Source: Bacteroidota bacterium (GTDB lineage: Bacteria > Bacteroidota > Bacteroidia > Flavobacteriales > Flavobacteriaceae). From it: a stretch of 25,372 bases of DNA. Where the stretch lies: positions 1 to 25,372 of the forward strand of contig JAACDY010000002.1 of NCBI GenBank assembly GCA_009936675.1. Direction: 5' to 3'. Of this stretch, positions 1 through 7,368 are shown piece by piece. The position numbers were made by a program, and so were the translations under genes. Under the pieces are notes generated by a model. It did not search any database and was not told the origin of the DNA. It saw only the letters and a program-made list of their open reading frames with translations. Position 1 is the first letter of the stretch. Every line of letters starts with the position of its first letter.

Positions 1-575
1 AAAGTTACGATTTCCACATCGTTGAGTTTAACACTTGCCTTGTTGGTGTTGTAATTGATTGAAATTAAAACGTGATTCCATTCTCCAGCGGGTTTGCATA
101 CATTCTGTGAGGGCTGAACCATATCATAAAGCGCTCCTGCTTGATGATAATTGGGTTTATTAAATGAGTCTGGATGACGCTCATTGTCCAATACTTGGAT
201 TTCGGGTCCTGTTCGATAGGGAGTTTTATAACCCTCTCCTTCTTTTACGCCCCAAAAAATACCACTGTTTCCTCCTTCAACAATTTTCCATTCCATGGAA
301 AGTTCAAAGTTGGTATATTCCTTGTCCGTAACAATATTATTGCCTTTTCCACTTCCAGTCCCATCGGGCAATACCATGGCTCCGTCTTCTATAACCCAGG
401 CCGAACTCATTTCGGTTTTATTAAATTGATGCCAGCCTTTGAAGGAAACACCATCGAATAGATCTACCCATTCATTCTGTGCTGGGGCAGCTTCGGCGGT
501 TACTTTCTTTTTTTTTGGGGTCTGATTACAGGCCACACTTAGGGATACAAATACAATTAGTAATATTTTTTTCAT
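1..575 (-). CDS. DUF1080 / 3-keto-disaccharide hydrolase family lipoprotein, 3' end cut by window edge
   Basis: The reading frame starts at the ATG at 575 and stays open for 191 codons to the left edge, so the C-terminus is missing. The first 16 residues are a lipoprotein signal (two lysines, hydrophobic core, lipobox S-V-A-C16), followed by a short Lys-rich stretch, so the protein should sit lipid-anchored in the envelope. The mature part opens with W-V-D-L-F-D-G at residues 36-42 and a K-G-W, then a G-N-S-G-I-F-W-G stretch and a P-E-I-Q-V-L-D-N segment. These are hallmarks of the concanavalin-like DUF1080 fold, whose Pfam family is named for hydrolysis of 3-keto-disaccharides. It is 10 bases downstream of the sugar isomerase and is the last visible gene of the operon. 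The family call is firm; the substrate is unknown. Confidence 0.88.
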   Translation of the reverse strand, partial: MKKILLIVFVSLSVACNQTPKKKKVTAEAAPAQNEWVDLFDGVSFKGWHQFNKTEMSSAWVIEDGAMVLPDGTGSGKGNNIVTDKEYTNFELSMEWKIVEGGNSGIFWGVKEGEGYKTPYRTGPEIQVLDNERHPDSFNKPNYHQAGALYDMVQPSQNVCKPAGEWNHVLISINYNTNKASVKLNDVEIVT

Positions 576-585
576 TTGGTTTAGT

Positions 586-1638
586 TTAAAGGTTGAGAAT
601 TTTTTTAAGATGATTTTCATCGATTTCGGTACCGGCAAAGTCATCAAAAGTCTTTTGAGTGGCCTCTATGATGTGTGATTGAATGAAGGGCGCGCCTTCT
701 CTTGCCCCTTGCTCGGGACTTTTGATACAGCATTCCCATTCCATCACTGCCCAAACATCGCAGCCGTATTCTGTGAGCTTAGTAAAAATGGTTTTAAAAT
801 CGATTTGTCCGTCGCCGGGAGAACGATAGCGTCCTGCTCGATCAATCCAATCGCCATAGCCTCCAAAGGCTCCTTTTTTTCCATTGGGCTTAAACTCCGA
901 ATCTTTCACGTGGAAAGATTTGATGAACTCGTGATAGTGGTCGATGTATTCGATATAGTCCAGTTGTTGGAGTACAAAGTGACTCGGATCATAAAGGATG
1001 TTAGCCCTTTTGTGATTTCCGGTGGCTTCCAAAAAGCGTTCAAAGGTTACTCCATCGTGGAGGTCTTCACCGGGATGAATTTCGTAGCAAACGTCAACTC
1101 CATTTTCATCGAAGGTGTTGAGAATGGGGAGCCATCTGTCGGCCAATTCTTTAAATCCCATTTCGACCAATCCCTCGGGGCGTTGAGGCCAAGGATGCCA
1201 AGTGTGCCACAATAGCGCACCAGAGAAGGTCGCATGAGCATTTAGTCCCAATCGGTTGCTCGCTTTGGCGGCTTTTTTAAGGGTTTCTATAGCCCATTGT
1301 GTTCTGGCCTTGGGATTGTTTTTGTAGGCATCGGGCGCGAAGCTGTCAAACATCAAATCGTAAGCAGGATGAACAGCGACCAATTGTCCTTGAAGGTGGG
1401 TGGAAAGTTCTGTGATTTCCAAGCCATAGGAATTGATTTTGCCTTTGAGTTCATCGCAGTAGGTCTGGCTTTCGGCAGCCTTATCCAAATCGATTAAAAA
1501 ATGCTCCCATGTGGGAATCTGAATCCCTTTATAACCCAAGTCGGCCGCCCATTGGCACATGCCGTCTAGTGTATTAAAGGGAGCCTGCTTATCGACAAAT
1601 TGCGCCAAAAAAACCGCAGGTCCTTTTATGGTTTTCAT
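586..1638 (-). CDS. Sugar phosphate isomerase/epimerase-like TIM-barrel protein
   Basis: A 350-residue protein of the xylose-isomerase-like TIM-barrel family (AP endonuclease 2 fold). The usual metal-binding residues can be placed: E186 in C-Y-E-I-H-P-G-E-D, D217 and H220 in L-Y-D-P-S-H-F, H243 in S-F-H-V-K-D, and E300 in V-M-E-W-E. I chose the ATG at 1638 because it overlaps the TGA of the upstream oxidoreductase gene as ATGA and gives the natural N-terminus M-K-T-I-K-G-P. A frame-compatible ATG at 1659 would add seven unconserved residues. No signal peptide is visible, so it is probably cytoplasmic. The family contains isomerases, epimerases and dehydratases acting on free or keto sugars; with DUF1080 and Gfo/Idh neighbours it probably acts on a keto-sugar. 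The reaction cannot be read from the sequence. Confidence 0.88.
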   Translation of the reverse strand: MKTIKGPAVFLAQFVDKQAPFNTLDGMCQWAADLGYKGIQIPTWEHFLIDLDKAAESQTYCDELKGKINSYGLEITELSTHLQGQLVAVHPAYDLMFDSFAPDAYKNNPKARTQWAIETLKKAAKASNRLGLNAHATFSGALLWHTWHPWPQRPEGLVEMGFKELADRWLPILNTFDENGVDVCYEIHPGEDLHDGVTFERFLEATGNHKRANILYDPSHFVLQQLDYIEYIDHYHEFIKSFHVKDSEFKPNGKKGAFGGYGDWIDRAGRYRSPGDGQIDFKTIFTKLTEYGCDVWAVMEWECCIKSPEQGAREGAPFIQSHIIEATQKTFDDFAGTEIDENHLKKILNL

Positions 1639-2777
1639 TGATTTTCCATGCTTACCCATACGTTTCCTTTTTGATTCGATTCTACTGTTTTTTCTATAAA
1701 TAACATCCCTCTGACTCCTTCGTAAAGGGTAGGAAATTCTCCGTTGAATGATTTTTCTTCCCGGAGTGCTTTGGCTACTCCTTTGTAAATATTCCCCATG
1801 GCATCAAAGATTCCTTCGGGATGACCTGCAGGAAGTTTGGTACCGTCCAAAGATACAGCCGTATTATAGGCAGCGTTTCCTGGCTTGATCAATCTTCTGG
1901 GTTCATCATCTTTGAGGTGGTACAAATAATTGGGATTTTCTTGTTCCCATTTCAATGCCCCTTCACGTCCATAAATCGCAACAGTAATGTTGTTCTCATC
2001 TCCGGTAGCAATTTGACTGGCTCTTAACAATCCTTTGACTTTGTTTTCCATGCGAATCAAAATCGATCCGTCAATGTCCAAGGGGTTATCATCGTATAGG
2101 GTGTTGAGATCGGAAAGTAATTCCGAAACCTCCAAGCCTGTTACGTATTCCACCATATTAAAAATATGGGTACCGATATCACCGATACAAGAACTGATTC
2201 CCGCCTTTTTGGGGTCCAATCGCCATACTTTACTTCTTTTTTCTTTGTCGTGGATCACGGGATTGATCCAGCCTTGGTAGTATTGTAAATCTACCTTGTG
2301 AACATTGCCGATCACACCATTGGCAATCATATCTTTCATTTCTCTGACCATGGGGTAGCCAGTATAGGTATAGGTCACTGCAAAGATGGCTTGATGCTTT
2401 TTTTGTAGTGCTTGCAGTTCTTTGGCCTCTTCCAATGTGGTAGTCAGCGGCTTTTCACAAATGACGTTAAAACCATTTTCCAATAGTTTTTTGGCCATTG
2501 GGAAGTGCAAGAAATTAGGGGTCAAAACAGAAACTACTTCAACCCTTTCGCTTTCGGGTTTGGCAGATTCTTCTGCTACAAAGGCATCGAAGTCCTTGTA
2601 AACTCTATCGGTATTCACGCCAATTTGTTTGGAAAATTTGATGTTTTCTTCATAGTCAGGATTAAAAACGCCCCCCACGATTTCGTAGCGATCATACATA
2701 TGGGAGGCCACTCGGTGCAATACGCCGATCAGCGAATCGCCACCGCCGCCCAATACGCCTAGTCGAATTTTACTCAT
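1635..2777 (-). CDS. Gfo/Idh/MocA family NAD(P)-dependent oxidoreductase
   Basis: A 380-residue two-domain dehydrogenase. The N-terminal Rossmann domain begins K-I-R-L-G-V-L-G-G-G-G, and the family's catalytic motif E-K-P is at residues 108-110 (Lys109). The second active-site motif, G-D-I-G-T-H, is at 199-204 (Asp200, His204). Length is normal for the family. It lacks a Tat or Sec signal, unlike many Bacteroidota relatives, so it should work in the cytoplasm. It is the first gene of the leftward operon and overlaps the isomerase by four bases (ATGA), suggesting translational coupling. In known 3-keto-sugar pathways, members of this family oxidise or reduce the C3 hydroxyl of hexoses; that role here is inferred from context. 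Confidence 0.9.
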   Translation of the reverse strand: MSKIRLGVLGGGGDSLIGVLHRVASHMYDRYEIVGGVFNPDYEENIKFSKQIGVNTDRVYKDFDAFVAEESAKPESERVEVVSVLTPNFLHFPMAKKLLENGFNVICEKPLTTTLEEAKELQALQKKHQAIFAVTYTYTGYPMVREMKDMIANGVIGNVHKVDLQYYQGWINPVIHDKEKRSKVWRLDPKKAGISSCIGDIGTHIFNMVEYVTGLEVSELLSDLNTLYDDNPLDIDGSILIRMENKVKGLLRASQIATGDENNITVAIYGREGALKWEQENPNYLYHLKDDEPRRLIKPGNAAYNTAVSLDGTKLPAGHPEGIFDAMGNIYKGVAKALREEKSFNGEFPTLYEGVRGMLFIEKTVESNQKGNVWVSMENQ

Positions 2778-2801
2778 TTTGATTTATTTTTACAATTGGA
2801 G

Positions 2802-2832
2802 TAAAAATAGGATTAATTTTTCAAAACCAAAA
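2802..2832 (-). promoter_or_regulatory. Putative Bacteroidota-type promoter for the leftward sugar operon
   Basis: On the minus strand TTTTG (2828-2832) is followed after 18 bases by TATTTTTA (2802-2809), seven of eight matches to the TAnnTTTG -7 consensus of Bacteroidota. It would place the transcription start roughly 15-20 bases upstream of the oxidoreductase ATG. Assigned by eye only. Confidence 0.45.
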
Positions 2833-2938
2833 TGGAATATAAATACAATATAGACCTCCCAAATCAAAAATAAAATGACATGAAGTTATCTCGAATTCGT
2901 CCTTATATATGTCATTCTAAATAAAAAAAACATTTTTG

Positions 2939-2969
2939 TTGTTGTTTATGCTTCAAAAAGATATTTTTA
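2939..2969 (+). promoter_or_regulatory. Putative promoter for the GMC dehydrogenase genes
   Basis: In the 228-base divergent gap, TTG at 2939-2941 is followed after 20 bases by TATTTTTA at 2962-2969, close to the Bacteroidota -33/-7 arrangement. The final G of the -7 consensus is missing and the region is very AT-rich, so a chance match is possible. Confidence 0.3.
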
Positions 2970-3005
2970 CAATAATAAATGATAGTATAACCTCAGTTAA
3001 AATAT

Positions 3006-4697
3006 ATGAACGATAGTTACGATGCCATAGTAGTTGGAACTGGAATCAGCGGAGGTTGGGCCGCTAAAGAATTATGCGAAAAAGGATTAAAGACCTTGGT
3101 ATTGGAAAGAGGTCCAATGGTGCAACACCCTGTGGATTATCCAACCGCCAATATGGACAAATGGGATTTCAAAGGAGGGGACAAGATCACCCAAGAAATC
3201 AGAAAACGCCAGCCCAAGCAAAGCCGCACCAATTATGTAAACACCGAATCTACCACTCATTTTTTTGTAGATGACAACAAACACCCCTACAATGAAGACA
3301 AGCGGTTTGATTGGATTCGGGGCTATCATGTAGGAGGACGGTCATTGCTTTGGGGAAGACAAAGTTACCGGATGAGTGATTTCGATTTTGAAGCCAATGC
3401 CAAAGATGGTATAGCAGTGGATTGGCCCATCCGTTATAAAGACCTTGCTCCTTGGTACAGCTATGTAGAAAAATATGTGGGCATCAGTGGAGAAAAATTA
3501 GGCTTACCTCAGTTGCCCGACAGTGAATTCCTACCTCCCATGGAACTGAACTGCGCTGAAAACGAATTAAAAGATGCGGTGGCCAAAAAATTTACCGATA
3601 GGGTAGTAACCATCGGAAGGGTCGCTCACATCACCGAAGGAACCAAACCTGGTCTGGGAAGAAATTCTTGTCAATACAGAAACCGCTGTCGTAGAGGTTG
3701 TCCATTTGGAGCCTATTTCAGCAGTAATTCCTCTACTTTGCCTGCGGCAGAAGCCACTGGAAACATGACCCTAAGACCCAATTCTGTCGTCAGTGAAGTT
3801 CTCTATGATGCCGGCAGCAAAAAAGCAACGGGTGTTCGTTTGATCGATGTGGAAACCAAAGAGGTTATTGAGTACAAGGCCACAGTAGTTTTCCTTTGTG
3901 CTTCAACCGTTGCCTCTACCTCCATATTGATGCAATCCACCTCCGATCGTTTTCCCAATGGTATGGGTAATGATTCTGGAGAATTGGGACACAACATGAT
4001 GGATCATCATTTTAGATTGGGTGCCACTGCGACTATTGAAGGACACGAGGATAAGTATTACACTGGAAGAAGACCCAATGGGATTTATATTCCCCGATTT
4101 AGAAACATTGGTGGAGCCACCAACCGTAAAGACTTTATCAGAGGATATGGTTATCAAGGAGGAGCCAACCGAAGCGACTGGACTCAGATCGTCAACGAAA
4201 TGGCCTATGGTGAAGGACTAAAAGAAGCCGTGATGAAACCTGGTGGATGGCGTATAGGTATGACCGCATTTGGTGAAACCTTGCCCTATCACGAAAATAA
4301 AATGTATCTCGATCCCAACAACAAAGACCAATGGGGATTGCCCACTGTTACTTTTGATGCTGAGATCAAGGAAAATGAAAAAATAATGCGTAAGGATATG
4401 ATGGTTCAGGCAGCGGAAATGTTCGATGCTGCTGGATTTAAAGACATACAACAGTATGACAAAGGCTACTCTATGGGCTTGGGAATTCACGAGATGGGTA
4501 CCGCTCGTATGGGACGTGATCCCAAAACCTCTGTGTTGAACAAGTACAACCAACTCCACTCAGTATCCAACGTATATGTTACCGATGGATCGGGAATGAC
4601 TTCAGCCGGGAACACCAACCCATCCTTGACATACATGGCTTTGACGGCCAGAGCCGTTGATCACGCTGTTAAAGAACTTAAAAAAATGAATCTATAA
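3006..4697 (+). CDS. GMC-family FAD-dependent sugar dehydrogenase, catalytic subunit (glucoside 3-dehydrogenase type)
   Basis: A 563-residue glucose-methanol-choline oxidoreductase. The FAD-binding motif G-T-G-I-S-G-G is at residues 11-17, with the acidic end of the Rossmann fold at L-V-L-E-R. The C-terminal signature H-E-M-G-T-A-R-M-G starts at His495, the likely active-site base, and G-N-T-N-P-S-L-T near 535-542 supplies the second conserved polar residue. Cys222, Cys228 and Cys232 form a C-x5-C-x3-C cluster, reminiscent of the region that binds a 3Fe-4S cluster in bacterial FAD-glucose dehydrogenase alpha subunits. There is no signal peptide. The following gene encodes the Tat-type small subunit, which in that family carries the flavoprotein across the membrane. 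A role oxidising glycosides at C3 is inferred from the DUF1080 neighbour; gluconate or other sugars remain possible. Confidence 0.9.
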   Translation: MNDSYDAIVVGTGISGGWAAKELCEKGLKTLVLERGPMVQHPVDYPTANMDKWDFKGGDKITQEIRKRQPKQSRTNYVNTESTTHFFVDDNKHPYNEDKRFDWIRGYHVGGRSLLWGRQSYRMSDFDFEANAKDGIAVDWPIRYKDLAPWYSYVEKYVGISGEKLGLPQLPDSEFLPPMELNCAENELKDAVAKKFTDRVVTIGRVAHITEGTKPGLGRNSCQYRNRCRRGCPFGAYFSSNSSTLPAAEATGNMTLRPNSVVSEVLYDAGSKKATGVRLIDVETKEVIEYKATVVFLCASTVASTSILMQSTSDRFPNGMGNDSGELGHNMMDHHFRLGATATIEGHEDKYYTGRRPNGIYIPRFRNIGGATNRKDFIRGYGYQGGANRSDWTQIVNEMAYGEGLKEAVMKPGGWRIGMTAFGETLPYHENKMYLDPNNKDQWGLPTVTFDAEIKENEKIMRKDMMVQAAEMFDAAGFKDIQQYDKGYSMGLGIHEMGTARMGRDPKTSVLNKYNQLHSVSNVYVTDGSGMTSAGNTNPSLTYMALTARAVDHAVKELKKMNL

Positions 4698-4708
4698 TCT
4701 ATCAAAAT

Positions 4709-5308
4709 ATGGACAGAAGAAAAGCTTTAAGAACAATAGGTTTTGGAACCACAGCCATTACCGTTACCCCTGCGGTAGTCGGAATGCTTCAAAGTTGCCA
4801 AACCCAAACCGACACTTTTTCACCGATTCATTTTTCAAAGGAGAATTTTTCGGTGGTATCTCAATTAATGGATCTTATCATTCCAGATACAGATATTCCT
4901 GGTGCTATTGAATTAAAATTACCGGAATTTTTGGATGGGTTTATTGATGTCATTATGAATGAGAAAGCACAGAAAAAGATTACCGACGGTTTGGATCAGT
5001 TCATTGCAATAGCCCTCAAAGATACGGGCAAAAGCAATGCCAGTCGCCTAGAACGTTCGGACTTAGATGCGCAATTGGCCAAATATTTAAAAGCAGATCA
5101 GCAGCAACAAAATTCAGCCCAAGACGATGAAAACTATCAAACGGCTTCTGCGTTTGCGAAACAACTTCGGAGTATGACCATCAACGCCTTTAAAACCAAT
5201 GAATACATTGGTGAAAATGTTATGGCCTATGCACCCATTCCTGGAGAGCAGAAAGGTTGTGTAGATTTGATGGAAACTACAGGAGGAAAAGCCTGGTCTT
5301 CGCTATAG
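4709..5308 (+). CDS. Gluconate 2-dehydrogenase subunit 3 family protein (Tat-type small subunit)
   Basis: A 199-residue protein beginning M-D-R-R-K-A-L-R, a twin-arginine motif, then a mild hydrophobic stretch (about 12-27) and a possible lipobox L-Q-S-C30. The mature part has the family's early motif L-I-I-P-D-T-D-I-P-G-A (56-66) and a helical body. In related enzymes (FAD-glucose dehydrogenase gamma subunit, fructose dehydrogenase small subunit) this protein stabilises the flavoprotein and provides its Tat export signal. It starts 11 bases after the GMC gene stop, so the two are almost certainly co-transcribed and form one complex. If Cys30 is lipidated, the complex would be anchored in the envelope. 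Its stop codon overlaps the stop of the opposing cytochrome gene. Confidence 0.88.
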   Translation: MDRRKALRTIGFGTTAITVTPAVVGMLQSCQTQTDTFSPIHFSKENFSVVSQLMDLIIPDTDIPGAIELKLPEFLDGFIDVIMNEKAQKKITDGLDQFIAIALKDTGKSNASRLERSDLDAQLAKYLKADQQQQNSAQDDENYQTASAFAKQLRSMTINAFKTNEYIGENVMAYAPIPGEQKGCVDLMETTGGKAWSSL

Positions 5309-5782
5309 AGTTCTGAAATATTCTGCCAATGCTCGTGCCTCTTCTTGGGATAGGTTTTGGTTGAGCATCATTACATTGTTGTATTCTTTCAACAATGCCA
5401 CAGCGGTTTCATCCTTTTGAAGCATCTCTGTGGGATTCAGTATCATGTTCATCACCCATGCTGGATTTCTACGGTCGAAAATCCCCTTCATACCAGGGCC
5501 TATCAGCTTTCGATCGGGCATGTGACAAGCGGTGCATTTTTGCTTAAAAATAGTCGATCCCTCTTCGGCCAAAGCAGCATCTATATTGGTGTCAAAAGCC
5601 ATTGATTTGATGGGGCCAATCCCAACGTTTTCAACATTGACAGGGGCTTTTTCAATTGCTTTTTTTTCGGCTTTTTTCTCGGTAGTGGTGCGCTTGTACT
5701 CAAAAGATTTCTTTTTTTCTTTTTTTGGACCACAGGCGATCGTTACAACCAAGACTACTAAAAATGCTAAGGATTTCTTCAT
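5303..5782 (-). CDS. Lipoprotein c-type cytochrome (class I)
   Basis: A 159-residue protein with a lipoprotein signal (V-T-I-A-C17), a Lys/Glu-rich linker at about 20-46, and one haem-binding motif C83-T-A-C86-H87. A plausible axial Met is in N-V-M-M-L-N (138-139), and G-P-G-M lies at 95-98. The size and single haem fit an envelope-tethered electron carrier. It is convergent with the dehydrogenase pair, overlapping its small-subunit gene by six bases. It is therefore a good candidate to receive electrons from that enzyme, although it is on the other strand and probably under its own promoter. Which oxidase it feeds cannot be told from this window. Confidence 0.92.
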   Translation of the reverse strand: MKKSLAFLVVLVVTIACGPKKEKKKSFEYKRTTTEKKAEKKAIEKAPVNVENVGIGPIKSMAFDTNIDAALAEEGSTIFKQKCTACHMPDRKLIGPGMKGIFDRRNPAWVMNMILNPTEMLQKDETAVALLKEYNNVMMLNQNLSQEEARALAEYFRTL

Positions 5783-5810
5783 TACGAATTTTTAAGTACT
5801 AAATACTCGC

Positions 5811-5818
5811 CAAAAATA
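5811..5818 (-). promoter_or_regulatory. Putative -7 element upstream of the cytochrome gene
   Basis: The minus strand carries TATTTTTG, a full match to TAnnTTTG, with its last base 29 bases upstream of the cytochrome ATG. No convincing TTG lies about 20 bases further upstream, so only half of the promoter is supported. Confidence 0.33.
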
Positions 5819-5858
5819 ATAAAGTAGTCATAATTAGTCTCTACCCTAATGATATTTT

Positions 5859-6770
5859 TTAAAGACCCAAGGCCTTACTTCGAACTTTTAAGGGTTTTTT
5901 GGAAACCAAATAAACACCCGTCATAATCACCAAACAAGCAATGGCTTTGACCTCATCCAAGCTGTCATTTCCAGTATAGACAGCATAGCCTATGGCAATG
6001 ATGGGCTGGGCATAGGCAAATGCACCAACGGTCGAAGCCTGTAAATTCTTCAGGGCATAGAGGTTGAGTAAATAGGTCGAAAAGGTCGTTCCCAAAACAA
6101 CAAACGCAACCCTCCAAAGGACATCAAAAGGCATATTCCTCCAGTCCACTGCTGCATATTCTCCAATAGTTACTGGAAAGGTGAGTACAAAGCCAATGAG
6201 AAATAACCATTTCATAATGGTCACGGTATTGTATTTTTCTGACAAGGGCTTGACTACAATGATAAATGCCGAAAAGAAGACCGAATTGATCATAAACAAG
6301 ATGTTTCCCAACAGCACATTGGGAGCATTAGTCGTATTTTGAGTGCCATAGAGTACCAGTATCATGGCGCCGGTAAATCCCATAGTGATGCCTAAAAACT
6401 TTCTCATTCCAATTTTTTCATTCAAAAAAAGATAGGAGAGCAATAGGATGATGATGGGATTGGTGGTGGCAAAAATTCCACTATTTACAGGGGTTGAAAG
6501 CTCCAAGCCTTTAAAGAATGAAAGCATATTGATACACATGCCCATCAGGGCAGCCAGAAATAAACGGAGGTAATCAACGCGCTCAATTTTCTCTGATTTT
6601 AAAAATAAACTGAGTAACCAGAACAGTAAAGTGGCTCCTGCAGTACGAATAAAAATAAACCCAAAAGCACCGACATAATCTGGCATCACTACCTTGGCTA
6701 CGGTGTGGTTGAGTCCATAGATGGCTGTGGCTCCTCCTGCGGCCAAGAGTGCCCAAGATCTAGTGTTCAT
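5859..6770 (-). CDS. EamA/RhaT (DMT) family transporter
   Basis: With the ATG at 6770 the protein has 303 residues and about ten hydrophobic segments, in two similar halves as usual for EamA proteins. Recognisable features are A-I-Y-G-L-N-H-T near the start, the P-V-N-S-G-I-F-A-T-T-N-P-I stretch ending the first half and the E-K-I-G-M-R loop. In the second half the equivalent is A-S-T-V-G-A-F-A-Y-A-Q-P-I. An upstream in-frame ATG at 6818 would add 16 residues lying wholly inside the preceding gene and lacking membrane character, so I reject it. The start overlaps the ArsC-like gene by 11 bases, indicating an operon. It is an inner-membrane exporter or permease of unknown substrate. Confidence 0.88.
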   Translation of the reverse strand: MNTRSWALLAAGGATAIYGLNHTVAKVVMPDYVGAFGFIFIRTAGATLLFWLLSLFLKSEKIERVDYLRLFLAALMGMCINMLSFFKGLELSTPVNSGIFATTNPIIILLLSYLFLNEKIGMRKFLGITMGFTGAMILVLYGTQNTTNAPNVLLGNILFMINSVFFSAFIIVVKPLSEKYNTVTIMKWLFLIGFVLTFPVTIGEYAAVDWRNMPFDVLWRVAFVVLGTTFSTYLLNLYALKNLQASTVGAFAYAQPIIAIGYAVYTGNDSLDEVKAIACLVIMTGVYLVSKKPLKVRSKALGL

Positions 6771-7116
6771 CAATCCATTTTTTGGCTTCGGCAACCACAG
6801 CCTTGCTGTTGCCGACAAACACTTTGTCTCGATAAACCAATACTGGACGTTTGAGAAAACTATAGTGCTCCAAGAGCAAATTTTTGGCGGAATCCTCTGT
6901 GAGCTGTTGCGTATCGATTTGTAGTTGTTTAAACAACTGAGCCCGTCTGTTGATCAAAGCCAAATAACTGCCTGTATTTTGATACAAAAAATCCAACTGA
7001 TCTGTGCCAAGGGGCTCTTTTTTGATGTCGATCAATTTGAGGTCCTCCGGCAATGCCAGTAATTCCATGATCCTCTTGCAAGTACTACAACTGCTCAAAT
7101 AAAGAAAAAAGCCCAT
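6760..7116 (-). CDS. ArsC/Spx-like thioredoxin-fold protein (arsenate reductase family)
   Basis: Starting at the ATG at 7116 gives 118 residues beginning M-G-F-F-L-Y-L-S-S-C10-S-T-C13, the redox motif of the ArsC/Spx/YffB family, at the expected position after the first strand. R-P-V-L-V-Y-R near the C-terminus matches the family's conserved 'RP' segment (Arg then cis-Pro). An ATG at 7203 in the same frame would add 29 basic residues that do not fit the fold. The family includes glutaredoxin-dependent arsenate reductases, the regulator Spx and many uncharacterised proteins. No arsenic genes are nearby, so an arsenate reductase function is not supported. Overlap with the transporter gene suggests they are co-expressed. 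Confidence 0.85.
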   Translation of the reverse strand: MGFFLYLSSCSTCKRIMELLALPEDLKLIDIKKEPLGTDQLDFLYQNTGSYLALINRRAQLFKQLQIDTQQLTEDSAKNLLLEHYSFLKRPVLVYRDKVFVGNSKAVVAEAKKWIDEH

Positions 7117-7220
7117 CTTTTGAATTTTCAGTGCAAAGAAATGGTTTTTAGACCGATAATGAAAAGTCTTGAACCCATGTTTTTCGATCCTTTTACACTT
7201 CAATTTTCTAAGACTTTACA

Positions 7221-7300
7221 TTGAGTCAGCCCTATGGTGGGGATTGGCCACTGGCCTGGCTCGGTGACCTGCCTACCCGTCCTGGCTTGTTTGCCCTTCT
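7221..7300. other. GC-rich intergenic island (about 61% GC)
   Basis: Within the 252-base gap between the ArsC-like gene and the PLP enzyme, 49 of these 80 bases are G or C, while the flanks are AT-rich like other gaps in the window. It contains a short inverted pair GGCC-ACT-GGCC (7246-7256) and a near repeat of CCTGGCTT/CCTGGCTC. I find no open coding frame that resembles a protein and cannot match it to a known riboswitch by eye. It could be a structured leader, a small RNA or a remnant. Confidence 0.4.
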
Positions 7301-7339
7301 TTCTTTGACCCATCCTGAATCTTTTTCCCAAAATTCCAA

Positions 7340-7347
7340 TACCTTTG
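7340..7347 (+). promoter_or_regulatory. -7 promoter element (TACCTTTG) for the PLP enzyme operon
   Basis: TACCTTTG matches TAnnTTTG exactly and ends 21 bases before the ATG at 7369, giving a short untranslated leader. The -33 partner is not clear: no TTG occurs at the usual spacing. If this is the start of transcription, the GC-rich island lies upstream of the transcript rather than in its leader. Confidence 0.45.
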
Positions 7348-7368
7348 CACTAACTAAAATCGACTGCA

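Noticed and set aside
679..1215. Long open frame opposite the sugar isomerase gene
   Set aside because: It is antisense to a gene with all metal-binding residues in place; its translation has no family resemblance and no start context.
6771..6818. Longer N-terminus for the EamA transporter starting at 6818
   Set aside because: The extra 16 residues are polar, lie inside the preceding gene and precede a normal first helix starting from the ATG at 6770.
6760..7116. Arsenic resistance cassette
   Set aside because: Only the ArsC-like fold is present; there is no arsR, arsB or acr3 gene, and the partner is an EamA transporter.
7220..7229. ATTGAGTCAG here and in inverted form at 24563-24572
   Set aside because: A shared 10-mer is expected many times by chance in 25 kb; the surroundings do not match, so it is not a repeat or attachment site.
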